NCBI GenBank assembly: GCA_024734555.1 | Contig: JANPWX010000030.1 | Coordinates: forward strand, 2,117,015 to 2,181,014 | Direction: 5' to 3' | Source of the DNA: Trochalopteron elliotii | Taxonomy: Eukaryota > Chordata > Aves > Passeriformes > Leiothrichidae | DNA length: 64,000 nucleotides | Shown: positions 37,290 through 51,269 of the stretch, in pieces | Layout of the letters: every line of letters starts with the position of its first letter | How positions within the stretch are numbered: position 1 is the first letter of the stretch | The notes under the pieces: model-generated | Seen by the model: only the letters and a program-made list of their open reading frames with translations | Told to the model about the DNA's origin: nothing | Database searches by the model: none | Position numbers and translations under genes: made by a program

Positions 37290-40042
37290 AAGTGACAGTA
37301 AAATACATCAGACTGACATCCACGCAGACTGAAGGCCTCTTCTCCATGTAGAAGAGACACAGTGACCCAGGCTGTTCCCCAAACCACATCCCCACACAGA
37401 GTGCAGCTGCCCTCTGGGAGGAGAACAGGAGCAGCAGTTTCTCAGTAAGCGGGAATTACACTGCTGGTAGCGACTATTGAGTTCTGCCCTTGTAACATCT
37501 GAACACAAATAGGTCACATCAACAAGTGGGAGGCCAGGTGGGAAGAGAATGAGAGAAAAGAGATGCAGCTGCAGACACGAGGGTAAACTGCAGTAGGGGG
37601 TTCCACGGTGATGCACAGCAATCTGCTGCCCAACAGCACTGGGCAATTCAGAAACTGGAAACTGGAAGCACTCCCTGGCACAAAGCTGCACAAAAGGAGT
37701 GAGGGATGTGCCAGAGCTGTACAGAAAATAAAGCACAAAAATCCCCAGCCAAACTACTTTTTCTTTTGACTTTTTTGATAACCTGCAGAGAAAGCCTCTA
37801 AAATTAAAAAATATTTGTTAGACTGTCCCTGACATGATATATTCCACCAGCACTATTTAATTAATCAAGTACATTATTCTTTGACACTCTGTCACTCTAT
37901 GACTTGCTTTGACCTTTCTCTCTTTTAGACTAACCTTTTTTTTTTTGTTTTTAATTCTGTGCCTTATTTTCATGAATGTTTGTGATCACAGAATATATTG
38001 AGAGTGACAGACAGTAAACATTACTGGAGGCTGTTGCACTTGGACTGTGACTTATACTGTGATGTGAATGATCATCCAGAGGTGGGTATATGAGCTCAGA
38101 GTTAGAAGGTCACTCCAGTGCCCATCCCTCCAAAGATAAACACTTTTGAAAAACAACCTCTAAAAATCAAGATCTAACACCAGGAGAATTTCACAGTAAT
38201 TCTTATTTCTATTCCAGCCACAGTAATGAAACTCATTTCAGAGAACAAAAGTCATTAAACAGAGAATGTTGACAAATGAGACAGAAGATGCTGGGGATAT
38301 GAAAGCACAGGAAAAAACACCTCATTCCCACCCATATCCCATTGGGATATAACATCCCAAGTACTGGTGAGAGACACACAGAAAAAAGACAACCAGAGTC
38401 AGTCTAGAAAAGCACAAAGAGATTTGATCACTAATCAGAGACAGAAACCCATCTGAAAGTCACAACTGTCTCTGCAGGCTCTGAAAGACAGAATTAAATT
38501 GGCTTAGTACTATATTCAAAACCAAATTTAATTAGCTGACATTAAGCAGGATAAGTTTGCAGTACCATGTTGCTCTGACAAGCTGTCTCCAGAAGGGTAA
38601 GTGGAAGGTAAAATCTTATTTTTCAGGATGAGATTACGGCCATGCACTGAGACAGAAGGTAATGGCATGTCTGCTGAGGGCAGCTGAAACTTGGTGCTGG
38701 ACATCTCATCTCACACTATAAAAGGATGGTATGTGATAGACAAGCCAGAAGTGCAAGTTTCAGATTCTGCACATTTATTCATATGGCTGTGCAGCTTCAT
38801 CTTCCTTCTGCTGTTGCCACTTACATGAAGAAGAGAACCTTGGTGTATAACCTCTGCCAGGAGCTTTTCCTCCAGTTGCTCTCAGTCAGAGCTGCCCCCT
38901 GGAAAGACTACGATACCCTAGGTGCAGTTTATTTGTTTTTGTTTATAAGAGAGCATGTTGGTCCCTGGTGGGAAGAACGAGGTCTGTGAAGGGGTCATTT
39001 TCTGTGCTAACCGGGCAGGCTGACACATCTCTTGGCTGCTGCACACCTGCTGTGTATTTTATGGGGTTACCCACAGCACCCCTGTTCTGCTCTGCTCTAC
39101 TAAGACTTCTCTATATGTACTAGAACCTGTACATCACACTGCAGCCTGCAAGCAGAGCGGTGGTGTTTGACAGCAAATAAAAGTAAACACCAACTATGGC
39201 AAAAATCTAGCAGCACATAGTGCCAAAGGAAGGATCAGTGGTAAAATGCATACTGAATCCAAATTGTTTCCCCAAGTAACACTTGGAGGAACTGGAATAA
39301 CACATTTCAAAGGAAAAGTCCCATGAATATGGGACGTAACAAGCCTTGCCTTCTCGTGCCTCCTTGTATTGATAAATATAGTTCTGGAGAAAGGTATCTC
39401 ACCATTGGTGCTAGAAATTCTGCTTATTTTCAAAGCAGGCACATGCATCCCAGGCTGTGACCAGGAAAGTTATTGCTCACATCACTTAAACTAATAGCTC
39501 AGCTCTGTCACACTAGAACCAAGCCAGATTTACCAAGAAAGCTTCATCCATCCCATTAGCAAGTCACTAAGGAGGTGTTCTTCCATCCCCTGACAAAACT
39601 GCACAGCAATGCGAGATCTTAATTTAGGCTGGCAGTGCCCTTCTTCCTCCCACAACTCCTCTCCCCAGGACTGTGTTTAGGCTGTGTGACCTTGTGTGGC
39701 AGCTCACAGATTTTAAGTGCAAGCACAACACACTGCATGCCCTTCTCTGGCACCACATTAATCACACCACTTTAATGACTTCTACTGATAAACCACCCTG
39801 TGTACCCAGCCATCCTCCCCAGCGGCTGCAACTACAGCAATAAATTAAACATGCCCTTTCCCACACCCTGCCACCATGTCATCCACCAGTAGAGAAAAAG
39901 CCACTGAGAGTCTCAGCTGGCAGTCAGGGGTGAAAACCCCAGTTTTACCAGTCAAGAGAACCCAGTTTTACTAGCCATTTGACAGGTGACCCTGAATTTC
40001 TCTATGTTTTTTTCATCCAGAAGAATTCTATTTCTTTTCAGC
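37290..40042. other. Unassigned unique DNA
   Basis: Nothing recognised. GC is slightly raised at 37.3-37.7 kb, with minus frames of up to 142 codons that lack motifs and begin next to the ATGG repeat. Confidence 0.4.
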
Positions 40043-40075
40043 TATCTTGTGTCTGAGAACCACAGACACAAGATA
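40043..40075. repeat. Perfect 13-bp-stem hairpin with 7-nt loop
   Basis: TATCTTGTGTCTG (40043-40055) pairs exactly with CAGACACAAGATA (40063-40075) around the loop AGAACCA. At 33 nt it is too short for a typical microRNA precursor, and no T-run terminator or coding context is present. Confidence 0.9.
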
Positions 40076-43000
40076 TCACTAATTATTGAGAAGTATCTAC
40101 ACCACGTATTACTCTACATAACTACAGATCGGAACTACCTTCAACTAAACAAACATAGCTACAGAGAACATATGATTTTGTAGTATTATTTCTTAATTAT
40201 TTCACTCTCTTCCAGGAAACTCAAGTCCACAGCTGAGCACGAATAAATACACAAGATCTTTATGATAAGAAAAGCAAAACAATGGCCTGACATGACCTAA
40301 CGAAAGCACAGGATACTACTCCCCCAGGGCAGAAATCTCCTTATTCCAAAACTTCCTTTCAAGTGTTTTGAATACATTACTAAACAAAGAAACAAGACAT
40401 TCACTTTTTCAAGGCAGTAATATCCTTTAAAATAGTGGTATCTGATATTATTCCATAAATCATCCACAAAATCAGTGAGCTTTTTGTTGGACAGGACCTT
40501 TAAATTAAGAATAAAACAAGTTTAGGTCTGAATCGCGATGCAAAGATACATGTAATAAAATAAATATGTCAAAAGCTTCAGTGGAAAAAGGGTTGCTGAA
40601 GGTTTAATATGGTTTAACACAGTGCACAAAGGCACACAGATTGACCTCTGTGATGCTAAGTGATGTATGTTGCTGGGAGTGCCACCAAATCATAGGACTT
40701 GAGAAACAGACTGAGTTCTTAGCTGCCAGTGATTTCTTATCTGACCATGGAGGGCATCTCACATCTGTCTCCATCTTTGATCCCTGTGATAACATTTCTT
40801 TCCTCTCCTCATTTGTCAGATATTTATGCTGTAAATTCAGTGAGTTTGAAGATGTAAAGACAAGGAAGCCTACATTTTCATAGAAGCCTTTAGATGTTAC
40901 TACATGGAAAATGTAGTAGTCATGGTAATAAAAAAAAAATCACTTACATCACATAATTCTAACATTTTACATTTTAACGTAGCTTCCTATCCAGAAAGCA
41001 TTCTCAAAGGAATTCATTTGACCTTCCTCCCAAGATGTCTTTTGTAACCTTGCTTCCTACTTAAAAACCCCTGCAATCACAAACTGTGTGTGATTTGACG
41101 CCTGTGTCTGTCCGTCTTCTCTTAATAATTTCTTTAAAGACATTCAGCAAAGAGGTAGCAGTCTCAAAATTACTCAGTTGCCAGAAGTTCTTTCCAATTC
41201 CAACTTATGCTTAGACATGAGAGAAATGGTCAGCATTCATGTTAAGGGCAAAATCTTCCATGTTGAGTCAGAATTTGCAGATAAAACAGATATACTGAGA
41301 AGGAAAACGGTGTCAAAAGCTGAAGTTCACAACTACAGGTGCACCCACACGGCTAAATAAAAGTGGGGAAGGAAGCAACTTCACACACTGCAGTACGCTG
41401 GAGTACGCTGGCCCAGCTACCACGCCACTGTGAGATGCAGACTTTGTATCAAAATCTACAAAGCTCCCATTGCCCAAGTGTCTCCCATGGAGTCTTCTAG
41501 GGAGGACACAGTGCAGCACCTGAAAAATCCTGAAGCCCTCAGTGAGAAGATACTGCCTTAAAAATGGTGGAAGCCTGGGAGCTGCTGCAGAAGAAAATAC
41601 ACATACATACACTCCTGAGCACTCATTACAGTTGCAAAGACAAACTTCCAAACCCAAAATAATACAATATTGTCTCTCTTGTTCTGTCACAATTGGCTGT
41701 TTCAGCAAAGTGTAACAACAAAACCAAAATAAACACCACCAGCGAACTTCACTACTGTCTTCTCGAAAGGCAATGTCTGCCAGTGATTACATTCGTGATA
41801 CTGCCACTGCAACACAGGAAATTTGGATCAGCAGCAGGTGAATTATAAAACTACAACCAGCAGCACTGAAATTATAATCCTATTTCACTGTAAAATTTTT
41901 AAAAGGCTATATTTTGTCATACATATTTGTATCATGAATTATATCAATGTTCATGTTATATTAATGTTCATGATACTTCAAATATACTGTGTAATGAAAA
42001 ATACAATGAAACAACTTTTGAAGTAATTTATTACTCATTCCCATACTTGATAAGAAAACAAATATTATACTGATTTATTTATTTTATGCTATCAAAAGCA
42101 TCATATTTCAAAACCAGTCATTTCTTTCCACTACCAGTTTGTAGCATCCTGCTTCCATCTCTGCAGTTCAGGAACTCAGAATTTCATCTGCTGGTGTGAG
42201 GGAAAAGGTTTGAGTAGCTACAAGTAAGTGCAACTACAAGAAATGGCTTGTAGCTGAAAGACAGATGACAGCAGGATGGAACACATAACCAGAATATTTT
42301 AGAAGTCTAAAATTTTTCTTCCTATTGATATAATATGGACAACAGATGGTTTTTTAAATGCAGCTCTCAATACAACTTTGCATGTGAGAAGGAAAATAAT
42401 TTGGAGTTCACGGGAACAGGAGCAGATTGTTCTGTGAATCCAGTTGGTGTCATTCTACACCCTTAAATTCTCCTGCAAAATACTGTAAGCAGAACAGCAG
42501 GAGTCCCAAAATTCCCCACGCTGGCTCCAGCTCAATAAGCCATTCCTATTCACAAAGTATATAACCATATACTTAACTTCAGGAGAATGTATAGGACCCA
42601 GTGATTTCACTACAGATTAGGAATCTGCCTGAAATTAAAGTTTCTTTTAGAGGCTTTGCTAATGAACCATCATATTCATCTGGCAGATATTTGTGCTGCA
42701 TTTCTCTCATGCCTTGGCTGCTGACTGCACCTTAGTGCAGTCTATTTTTCCTCTTAAGTAAAGGAGATAAAACTGGACTCCAAATCCACATGTAGCCTGA
42801 CTTTTGCAAAGGCTTCTATGTTTAATACCATAAATACCATAAGCAAAGGTGCCCTTAGTAAATGGCACAACTATTAGTTTCTCTGAGAATGGTCACTTAA
42901 AAACAGACACAAACAAAACAAAACAAAAAAGTAAGGTTCAAACCTTGCAGTCAGTTTTAGCACAAAACCCCTACTGGCTCCCTATGGGTCAATGGCAGAA

Positions 43001-46000
43001 TACAGCATCTGTCTACAGGATGTCTCTGTAAGAAAAGGAAGTGGAACTGACATGAAGAGAACACTGCACAACAGTGATACTGCTGTGCCTCGCTCATATT
43101 TATGAATATAACTCACATGAAAATCAGTGTAAGGCGGTGTGAATCTTGCCCCAAACTCATGAACTGTGTAGCATAACTAGGAACTGAAGCTGTGGGCACT
43201 GAGTCCCCGCCCAGCCTGGTACTCACTAGACCATACTTCCTTGGGTAGAGAATTACAGTAAACATCAAGTCAGCTGGGTACTGCTGAGTGTGTGTGATCA
43301 CACGTCACGAACAGTAAAACATGCCACCACCATAAGCTCAAAGGTCTACTCCATGCATATGACGTTTTCATTTTTAGTTTTGATGCAAAACATTCAAATT
43401 CCAAGTGCAAACACATGCATTTAAAGCAGTTTTTCAGATGGAATAAAATATACATTGAAGCAGTGAGTGTTATTCCAGTTTTCAGAGTTTCTCTACAAAA
43501 TGGTTAAAAAAACCTGTCATTACCAGTTTGAATCTACAAGAATGACACGTCAGCAGAAACAAAAAAAAATCTTTTTCTCACTATTGCAACCAGGCACCTT
43601 AGCGCATGCAGTATGCCAGGAAAAAGGACTTGCTGCAGGAGGAATTGAACTGGCACAAGCACAACAGAAAGGATTTTAATCTACAAGCACTGCACTGTGG
43701 AAAGCAACTGCACAAGGAAGCATGCTCCATGCAGATAAACCAAATCTTTCATGATGCACTCAAAAAAACAACTCAATTCACAAAAAGTAAACCTTGTGAC
43801 AAACATCTCTAAAGTCTGGGAAGATTCAAACCCAGGGCCTGCCAAGGTAAAGAAAGACAGCACCCATATTTCTGCAAGGTGAAACCTGTTCTCTGCCATA
43901 GAGAAGGGTGTTGTATTGGTGCTTCCAAAGAAACATGCACCATAGCAACATCACTGCGGTGTTGAACTCGCCTTGGTGAGACTGATGGTGCAACCGACAC
44001 AATCCCATGGCCAGCCTTGTCTGCAACTGAGCAAAAGCTTTTGCTTCTCATTGCCACAAACAGTGAAACCATCGTGACTTGTGATCTGCCTCTCCCAAAG
44101 CAGTGGCAGATGACAAGGGACTGGCTGAGGGGTAGCAGGACTGCAACAAGCACAGTCACAGGAACCAGGCAAACGCTCTCAAATTCATTCCTGGTACAAG
44201 GAGCGAAGGCCACACACCCACTTAGGTTACATGCTATACAAATTTCAGTATTACCTAGGGTCCAATTTTACACACACAACAGCTCTGGGGAGGTTGTGTT
44301 GCAGCAACAACACAATGTGGAAAAAGGGTGGCCTTTGCATGGCTCCAGACACCATACCAAGGCACACAGTACAACCACAGTTAAGAGAAAATAAGTCTGC
44401 AATAATGAAAAGATTTGTTTAAAACTCTCCCATCTTAATATATTCTTTATTTATATCAGACTTACTGTTAATTTGAGTTTTTTTTAAATGCTTCAATCTG
44501 CTAAGAAAAGTCTTCTTGCAGATGGACTGGTAATGAAATACAAATAGAATGCTTAATATGAAAAATGTAATGCACAGCATATTTTCTTCCTTTACTTGTT
44601 TCATCTTAATTTGCACCTGGTCATTTTCATGCTGAGCATCTCATTTGGTTAAATAATTAGTGTAAATTAAATTTCACCTTTTTTAACAGGCAAAAATGGT
44701 GAAACTGAGTTGGTAATTGTTTCAAGTTTTGCCACAACATGGAAACAACTTGATAACCTGACAACACTTAAGGATTTGAATGAACAAGATGCACAAAAGC
44801 AAGGAAAATTAAACTGTGTACAGCAACTTGCAGGGCAAGAAATCCCTCTGCGCAGAGCCTTATGACCTGGAGTAGTAACCTCTGAAGATCTACTCAAAGA
44901 CCCCAGGATGTGAGAGTTTACTCCTGAGTAAGCCACTGCCAGCTCATGCACAGATACACCCCCTCCTTGTCTGTGCATCAGTGCCACTCACAGCAATTAA
45001 CTTTCTTGCATCCAGCAGCCACATGCTTACCCTACTCTGCTCACTCACAGATTTCAACAGAAATTGCACCAGATTCAAAGCCAGCCCACACCTCCCACAG
45101 CACGTGGTGAACAACCCTTGCTCCTCACAGGCAGTGACCCCAGCTATGCTCATCTGCTGTGGCACCGTCCTGTGCCTGCACAGCCCAGCTCATCCCCCAG
45201 CTCACCCCTCCATCAGCCCTCAGCCCACTCCCGGCTGCCCCCCAGCAAAAGCCAGCAGGCACAGGCTCTCACCTGAGATAAGGCAGCAGGGAGCCACAAC
45301 AACCCCTGCTGCAGCCATGCTCATCTCATTGATTCTACTAAAACACGGGGTGGAAACTCCCATGGGTCCCGTGACGCTCCCTCTGACCTTCCTGGCCTTA
45401 CAAGTCAGGCTCTTAACAAAACCACAAGAACTTCTCATCCAAAAGAGTAAGGAGAACTCAAGTAAGGTACACTCAAGTAAAGGACAATTAAGCCCTCCTA
45501 AGAAGCCACAACAGAAAATTTCACCAACAAAAATTTCAACAATTTTGTACGATGTCCCTACACAATGTTCATCCGCATCAAGTAAATCATGGAGCTGAAG
45601 AAAGGACATAACCATTAGTCTGACAAAACCCAATACGGAGTCAAAAGTAATAAATACTGGAGTTGACAGAAAGCATTTGATGAACTCTAATTTTGGTTTT
45701 TATCATTAAGCTTCAGGAAAATGTCTTTCTCCACCTACAAGGTCTTGGTGTCCTCATGTGCCATTATTTCGATTCCCAGCTCTAAGCTTCTGCTGCTGTA
45801 ACAGCAACATGACTATACAAAACTATAAGTTAATTCAGTGCAATAAACAAAAATTCTCCAGAAGACTGAACTTTATTTCAAGTTTTCATAAAAAAGCAAG
45901 TTTCTTCTGAAGGATGTTGCACTGACAAGAAAAAGAATCCAAGAGAAATCCTGCATTTGTTTGGAAAATAAGGACATACCAACAGCAACATGGTCTGCTT

Positions 46001-48195
46001 CCTTATATAGCGCCTTTTCGACATCCCCTGGCCATGACCTGGATGGCCTCCTGTGTGAGAAAATACTCATTTCCGTCTGTGCTTGTTCATCCCCTCGTCT
46101 CTGTGCTGAGGTTATCAGCACTGGTGCTGGCTACAGCAGTTGCTTACAGGGGCTGCTTGTCACTGTAACATCTCAGCTGTCACTTGTACCAAGGCACCAT
46201 CAGCCACTGTGTTCATATGCACACATGGCAGTGCAGGAGACCATTAATATCAGCACTCATTTTCAACCATCTGTTGCTAATAACAATAAAGTTTAAAAGT
46301 ACAGGAGTTTATAACCCTATGCCACAGTTTACAGCTGTTTCATTTATAGATAAGGCAAAGGAAAAATACATAATTATTAGGTGAAAATGAAGGAACAGGA
46401 CAGTCTGAAAGGGAATTCAGGAGCACTAAACTATTCCTTTCCAAAACAGTCATTATTCCTATTCATTACTAAAAGACCTGTTATTCTTGCACCTTTATTT
46501 CCTGACATTATTATTTAACATTTGTATACATGCCACTAAAGCAAAAGGTCATCCCAGGCTTAACAACTCAGCATGATTTTGAAGATCAAACCTAAGTTAC
46601 AGCAGAGAAAACTGTCAAGGAAACATTATTAAAGGAAAACTTAACTTAAAATCAATTGCTTTTATTCTAATGCATTCATATAATCACTTGCCTCTCCTTT
46701 CCATAAACTGGTTGTAAAATCTCTTGAGACAGAGAACTGCTGTGTTGCACACATGCCTAATGATACTATAAGGGGATATTAAAAAAAGGAAGGAAAAAAA
46801 ATTGTATTACACTTTACAGGGGCAATCACAGCTCATCAAGTTATTTTCTTTACATGTGAAATCAGGCCCATTTAAGGGAATTTTCCCATTTATTATCCCA
46901 GAGGAAAAAGAAGGCAGGGGGTTGGGGTGGGGGCAATTGGCGCACACATACACAAAACCCTCTAAGAACTGCTCATGCCTGAGCAAATTCACTCTTCTGT
47001 CTGTTAAACATTCCCATCCCAAGACTTTGTTTCAAGACACATCCTCCTAATGAATAGCTGGACCTTGTCTGTGCAGCTGGGAGTACCAACACACAGCATT
47101 TCATCTCAAAATCCAATCATACCCTAGTCTGCAAAAGGTTGAGTACCGTTATTTCTTTGCCTATCTTGCTTTTTCCTGCTAGCAACCATCTCACCAGGCA
47201 TGATTCATGTTACATAACTTCAGCTTGTTAAAAACAACAGTTATGCAGCTAGGTAGTACGAAAGATTAATGAGGTAAATCCAGAAGTTGCTTATTACAGA
47301 ACCCAGACAAAAGCTGCTCTTTAAATAATATGCCTATGCAACTTTAAACAAATGAATACGCCACTGTATCAGCACTGTTTACATTCAAAGTTAATTAAAT
47401 CTTTCAAATTCAGGATACTGTACTCTAGACTACTCAGTGTCGCTTCTCACGCCACTATATGCAAACTCCCTAGTGTGTATGTGTTTTATTTTTTAAAAGT
47501 GACCCGCTCCACCCCCAATCATTAGAGAATAACAGCTGAATACTGAATCAGTCAATTTCACTCACAAAAATGCTGTATTGCTTTAATGCTCTGGATGACT
47601 ATGCTGAGATAAAATCCTCCTCCCTGAGTTAGCAGCGAAATGCTTGTGTTTTGCAAATAACCATTTTTACTCATATCACTGTTTTGGTTATGAAGTGTAA
47701 AAGCAGCAGCCAGAGAGGGTTAAACAGGCTTCCTGTCAATGCTCTGCAAGAAGCCAGCCTGTCTATTGCAGCAAGGCAAAGAAATCTGTTCAGGCCCTGT
47801 ATATTCAGCATTATTCAGCACTACGGGAACCATATTCCAGGATCCCTCAATGCCCACCTGACAGTGTGTCCTCTACATTAAGGCAGTAATATGGTCTCCC
47901 CAAGGCAAATTATCACCTGACCATCCTGGTCTCTGCAGCTCAGCTGTGTCCAGTGACATGCTCCGTGGAGCAAGCCATTGCCACATAACAGTATTCTCTT
48001 CTCCAGGAGGTAAAAAAAAGAAGAAAAAAAGAAAAGAAAATTACAAAGCTTGTATTTCTGGCATCAGCACCCCAGCAGAGCAATAGGGAGGCAACTGGCT
48101 GCCCCAGGGAGGAGGCAGCAGCACCGGGGGCCTGTGTGAGCACCAGCTGGCTGCCAAGCCCAGACCTGAAACTAGGTCTCAGCCCACCCGACTGC
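40076..48195. other. Unassigned unique DNA
   Basis: No gene or named transposon supported over 8.1 kb. Noted: a 10-bp tandem duplication AGTACGCTGG near 41392-41411; a CAAAA-type simple run near 42906-42930; a GC-richer segment at 43.8-44.4 kb with frames open on both strands but no known domain; an acceptor-like tract followed by a 58-codon open stretch at 44692-44865; and a 205-codon plus frame (44981-45598) rich in Ser, Pro and Thr without motifs. Confidence 0.35.
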
Positions 48196-48214
48196 AGGGG
48201 AAGGGAGGGAGGGG

Positions 48215-48245
<31 letters not shown>

Positions 48246-48281
48246 AAAAAAAAAAAAAAGGGAGGGGAAAAAAAAAAAAGG
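48196..48281 (+). repeat. 86-bp homopurine tract with G-quadruplex motif
   Basis: Every base from 48196 to 48281 on the plus strand is A or G. It opens with GGGGAAGGGAGGGAGGGG (48197-48214), a canonical G-quadruplex pattern. Long A-runs follow, broken by single G, then GGGAGGGG and a final A-run. The near-mirror layout could also form triplex DNA. A lysine/glutamate-rich frame running through it is an artefact. Confidence 0.95.
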
Positions 48282-49056
48282 CAGCAGCACTTTCTCAGAG
48301 CAGGAAGAAGGGGAGGCCACGAGCGTTTCCTGTTGTGCAGCTGAAACAAGCAAAGACGTCATTACACTTACGCTCCCTCAGGGTGTCAGCAGATTGAGGG
48401 CCAAAGTTCAGTCATTTCCAATGCACCGCAAGGAGGGAGGTTTTGGAGGAGAAACCAGCAGTGGCTTTATTGCTAACAGTGTTCTCTGCACTTGCATAGC
48501 AAAACAGCTAAGCAGTGTGTTACCAGGCTCAGCTGCAAAGTATCATATGTGACTAGAAACAATATTTGCTCAGGAGCCATGCTGCTCTTATTTTTCTTGT
48601 ACAGCTTGTGTAAGAATATTACTGAAATATAGAAGTGGAATGAAATATTACTACAATACCAAAATGCACTAAGCTTTTTTCTGCAGCCCACACTTCTGCA
48701 AGCATCTGAGAATCAAGCCTTACATTGCTTTGGATCCCATGAAGTAAAACATGTTTTGTAAATGCATCAGAGGCACAACTAGTAGGTAAAACTCCAAGAT
48801 TCCCTTGTCAGATATGGCCAACAACCTGGCAGAGTGAAAACAGAGGCTTCTTTTCAAATTTGCTTCTGTCTTTCTGAAGCAGGTAAGGTCCCAGCCTAAG
48901 GAAAAGGGCAAGGATGCACGAGTTGGGTAGTGGCATGTGGATGTCCAACATTTGGCAACTGTCACCCAGGCTGTCCATCTAAATGTAAGAAAATCAGTAT
49001 AGCTGACAAGCACAGGGGGAATCTGGATTGCAGTGCTACCCACCATTACTACCTTC
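48282..49056. other. Unassigned unique DNA
   Basis: Nothing recognised between the purine tract and the old LINE relic. Confidence 0.4.
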
Positions 49057-49290
49057 TTAAGCTAAACATTAGAAAGACTTTTTAAATTGAAAGCATTGAC
49101 AAGAATCCAAATGAGATTCTTGTCAGAATTTCAAGTGGTTTCAGAGTCTCCACCCACCACTGGAAGCTTTAAAGTGCAGTCTGAACAACTACCTGTAGAA
49201 AATCCTTTGGTTATAGCTGATTCTCTCCTGGGGCAGAGGGATGCACAGGCTTACAGTACACTCTCACTCCTGAGACACATTCTAGACCCA
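49057..49290 (+). mobile_element. Ancient CR1/L3-like LINE relic
   Basis: Diverged sequence follows the order of a CR1/L3 3' end. CTAAACATTAGAAAGACTTT is the segment that in the family reads 'ataaacattagaaagaactt'. A block with GAGTCTCCACCCACCACTGG...CTTTAAA corresponds to 'gagtctccatcc-ctggaggtctttaaa'. Then CTCCTGGGGCAGAGGGATG corresponds to 'cctggggcaggggg-tgg'. The tail is lost. It is much older than the other CR1 copies. The assignment rests on remembered family patterns. Confidence 0.55.
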
Positions 49291-51269
49291 ATTTTGATAG
49301 TCTCTGAACAACGTGTTAAAACACAGTGATAAATACAGTCATTCTGCAATAAGCATGTCCCAGCATATATCGAATGTGACAGACTGGGGAGCAGCGCTCC
49401 GCTTGATAGAAGTCGTTTTTCAAATAAAGGTACTTAACAAACCTCAGTGAAAAAGGTTACAAGGAGTTTGGAAAATGCTCTTCTGAATTCTCTTCTCATA
49501 GTACCATCACTAGCTAAAGAGAGTATTTTTGCCTTTCTGCAATAACCACCATGTGGTCACACTGGGAACTGAAGCCAGTTTTCAGCCTTAGTAATTCAGT
49601 ATAATAGAGATGAAACTAGGGACTCACCAGACTGTATCTTGGATATAGTGGATCTTTCATGGGACATAAGCAGTGTCACTAGCTAACCAAAACTGCTCAT
49701 TTTACTAAAATAAGGTCAGATATTGTCTTTTAATTATTTATAACCTAAATATTTGGGATATTCTTTCAAACACATTATTCTACAGGGATACAAGCTGGTT
49801 TGGTTGTTTTCTACCCTTTCCTTTAGCAGTAAATTTTCCAAAGGTAACTTATCTCTAGGATTCATTGTCAGGTAGCATGAAAAAACCTCTACTGCTTCCT
49901 GTCTCTTAGCTTGAAAACCTTATCCTGAAGGTTGTCAACCTGGCACTAATAATCAGGACTCTTTTCAATATAAAAAAATAAACATTTCTGATCATACTGA
50001 GACAACTAGTGCATGGCACAGCAGCAGCACAAGGCCAGGCTGTGTAACCACCAGGCACTGCCGTGCCATATCACAACAGGCTTTTTCCACACATCCATGG
50101 CTGCCTGTTGCAATACAGTGTCTGCTTAAGAACACAGTATATAACAAGGAACAGTAGTAGATTCACACACCCATCCATGTCCTGAGAGCTAATTTTCATG
50201 TAATTACATCTCACTGTTCCATTAGTTGACAAAGAGTATTAAGCCATCTCTGCCATGGTTTGAGGTGAGAAAGTGGAATATGCTCTCTGCAATATCCAAA
50301 TAATGACCCTCATATTTTTTACAGAGCTGTATCTGTTGTATTGGGTTTTATTCATTAAATGGTTGAAACTTACAGCAAAGAGACAGATGTGAACTGTGAC
50401 CTGGTCTCACTGACACTGCCCTCAGTATGCTGATGAGAACACTCGCCTTTCCACTCCAAAACAGGTATCGGTTGTGGTAGGTACAAACGCATACAGAAAA
50501 TAACTCAAATTCAGTTACACTTTTACCCTTTACAACCCATCTGTGCAATACTTTTAACAAAGCCACTAGAGTGTATCACTTGGGAATTCAAATTATGTAC
50601 AAGGTTTTTATAATTCTTTCACTTCCATTTGAAGTGAAGTGCAAGTGGAAAAGCCATTATCTTGAAATTTTTTGTTGTTGAATTGTCACATCACTAAGGG
50701 AATTCTCTGAAAGGATCCTACAAGCAGATAATTAAAATATCCTGCACCAATTTTATAATGAAAACAAGGCAAACGAAGATGACAAAGTCCAAGCTGCCTA
50801 AACACCTGATAGCAGGTCATTGTTTATCTTCAAAACATGTGTGGCAAAAAACAGAAGTGAGGGCAGGGAGGGCTTGTTTTTCACTGTGAACCTGGTGTTC
50901 AGCCTAATTACAACAGTACACAGATCACAGAAGGAGAGTCTGCCCACTGCTGATGGGCACGACCCAATCACCAGTGCAGTGGCAGCAACTAGAAATTCCC
51001 AAAGTATTCCCCATCATTTTGCCTCCTCATTTACTGCACTCAGCTCTCCCATGCCATGCTATTCTACCCCAGCAGGACACTGCCACCAGCACTGGTCTCT
51101 CATGACAGGTACCTGAGGGGGTCCTCAGGCACAGGGACGAGCAGCCCCTCTCCCATTCAGAAGCTACTGGGAAAATGCTACATTGCCAAGAGGAACGTTC
51201 CAACTATATGGTAAGGACTGGGTTTAGGATGAAAACATTAAACTTGAAATGGGATGACCCCATGTAGTG
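49291..51269. other. Unassigned unique DNA
   Basis: No gene or repeat recognised. AT-leaning, with short frames only. Confidence 0.45.

Noticed and set aside
36978..37736. Frames with Met-Asp-Gly-Trp or Ile-His-Pro-Ser repeats
   Set aside because: Products of the ATGG microsatellite read in different frames.
44981..45598. 205-codon plus-strand open frame as a gene
   Set aside because: Composition is Ser/Pro/Thr-rich without motifs, no splice or promoter context was visible, and the opposite strand is also open over part of it.
46919..46938. G-quadruplex at GGGGGTTGGGGTGGGGG
   Set aside because: Only three separate G-tracts are present within range, so it fails the canonical four-tract pattern.
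48136..48552. Lysine-rich 138-codon frame
   Set aside because: It is translation of the homopurine A/G tract.
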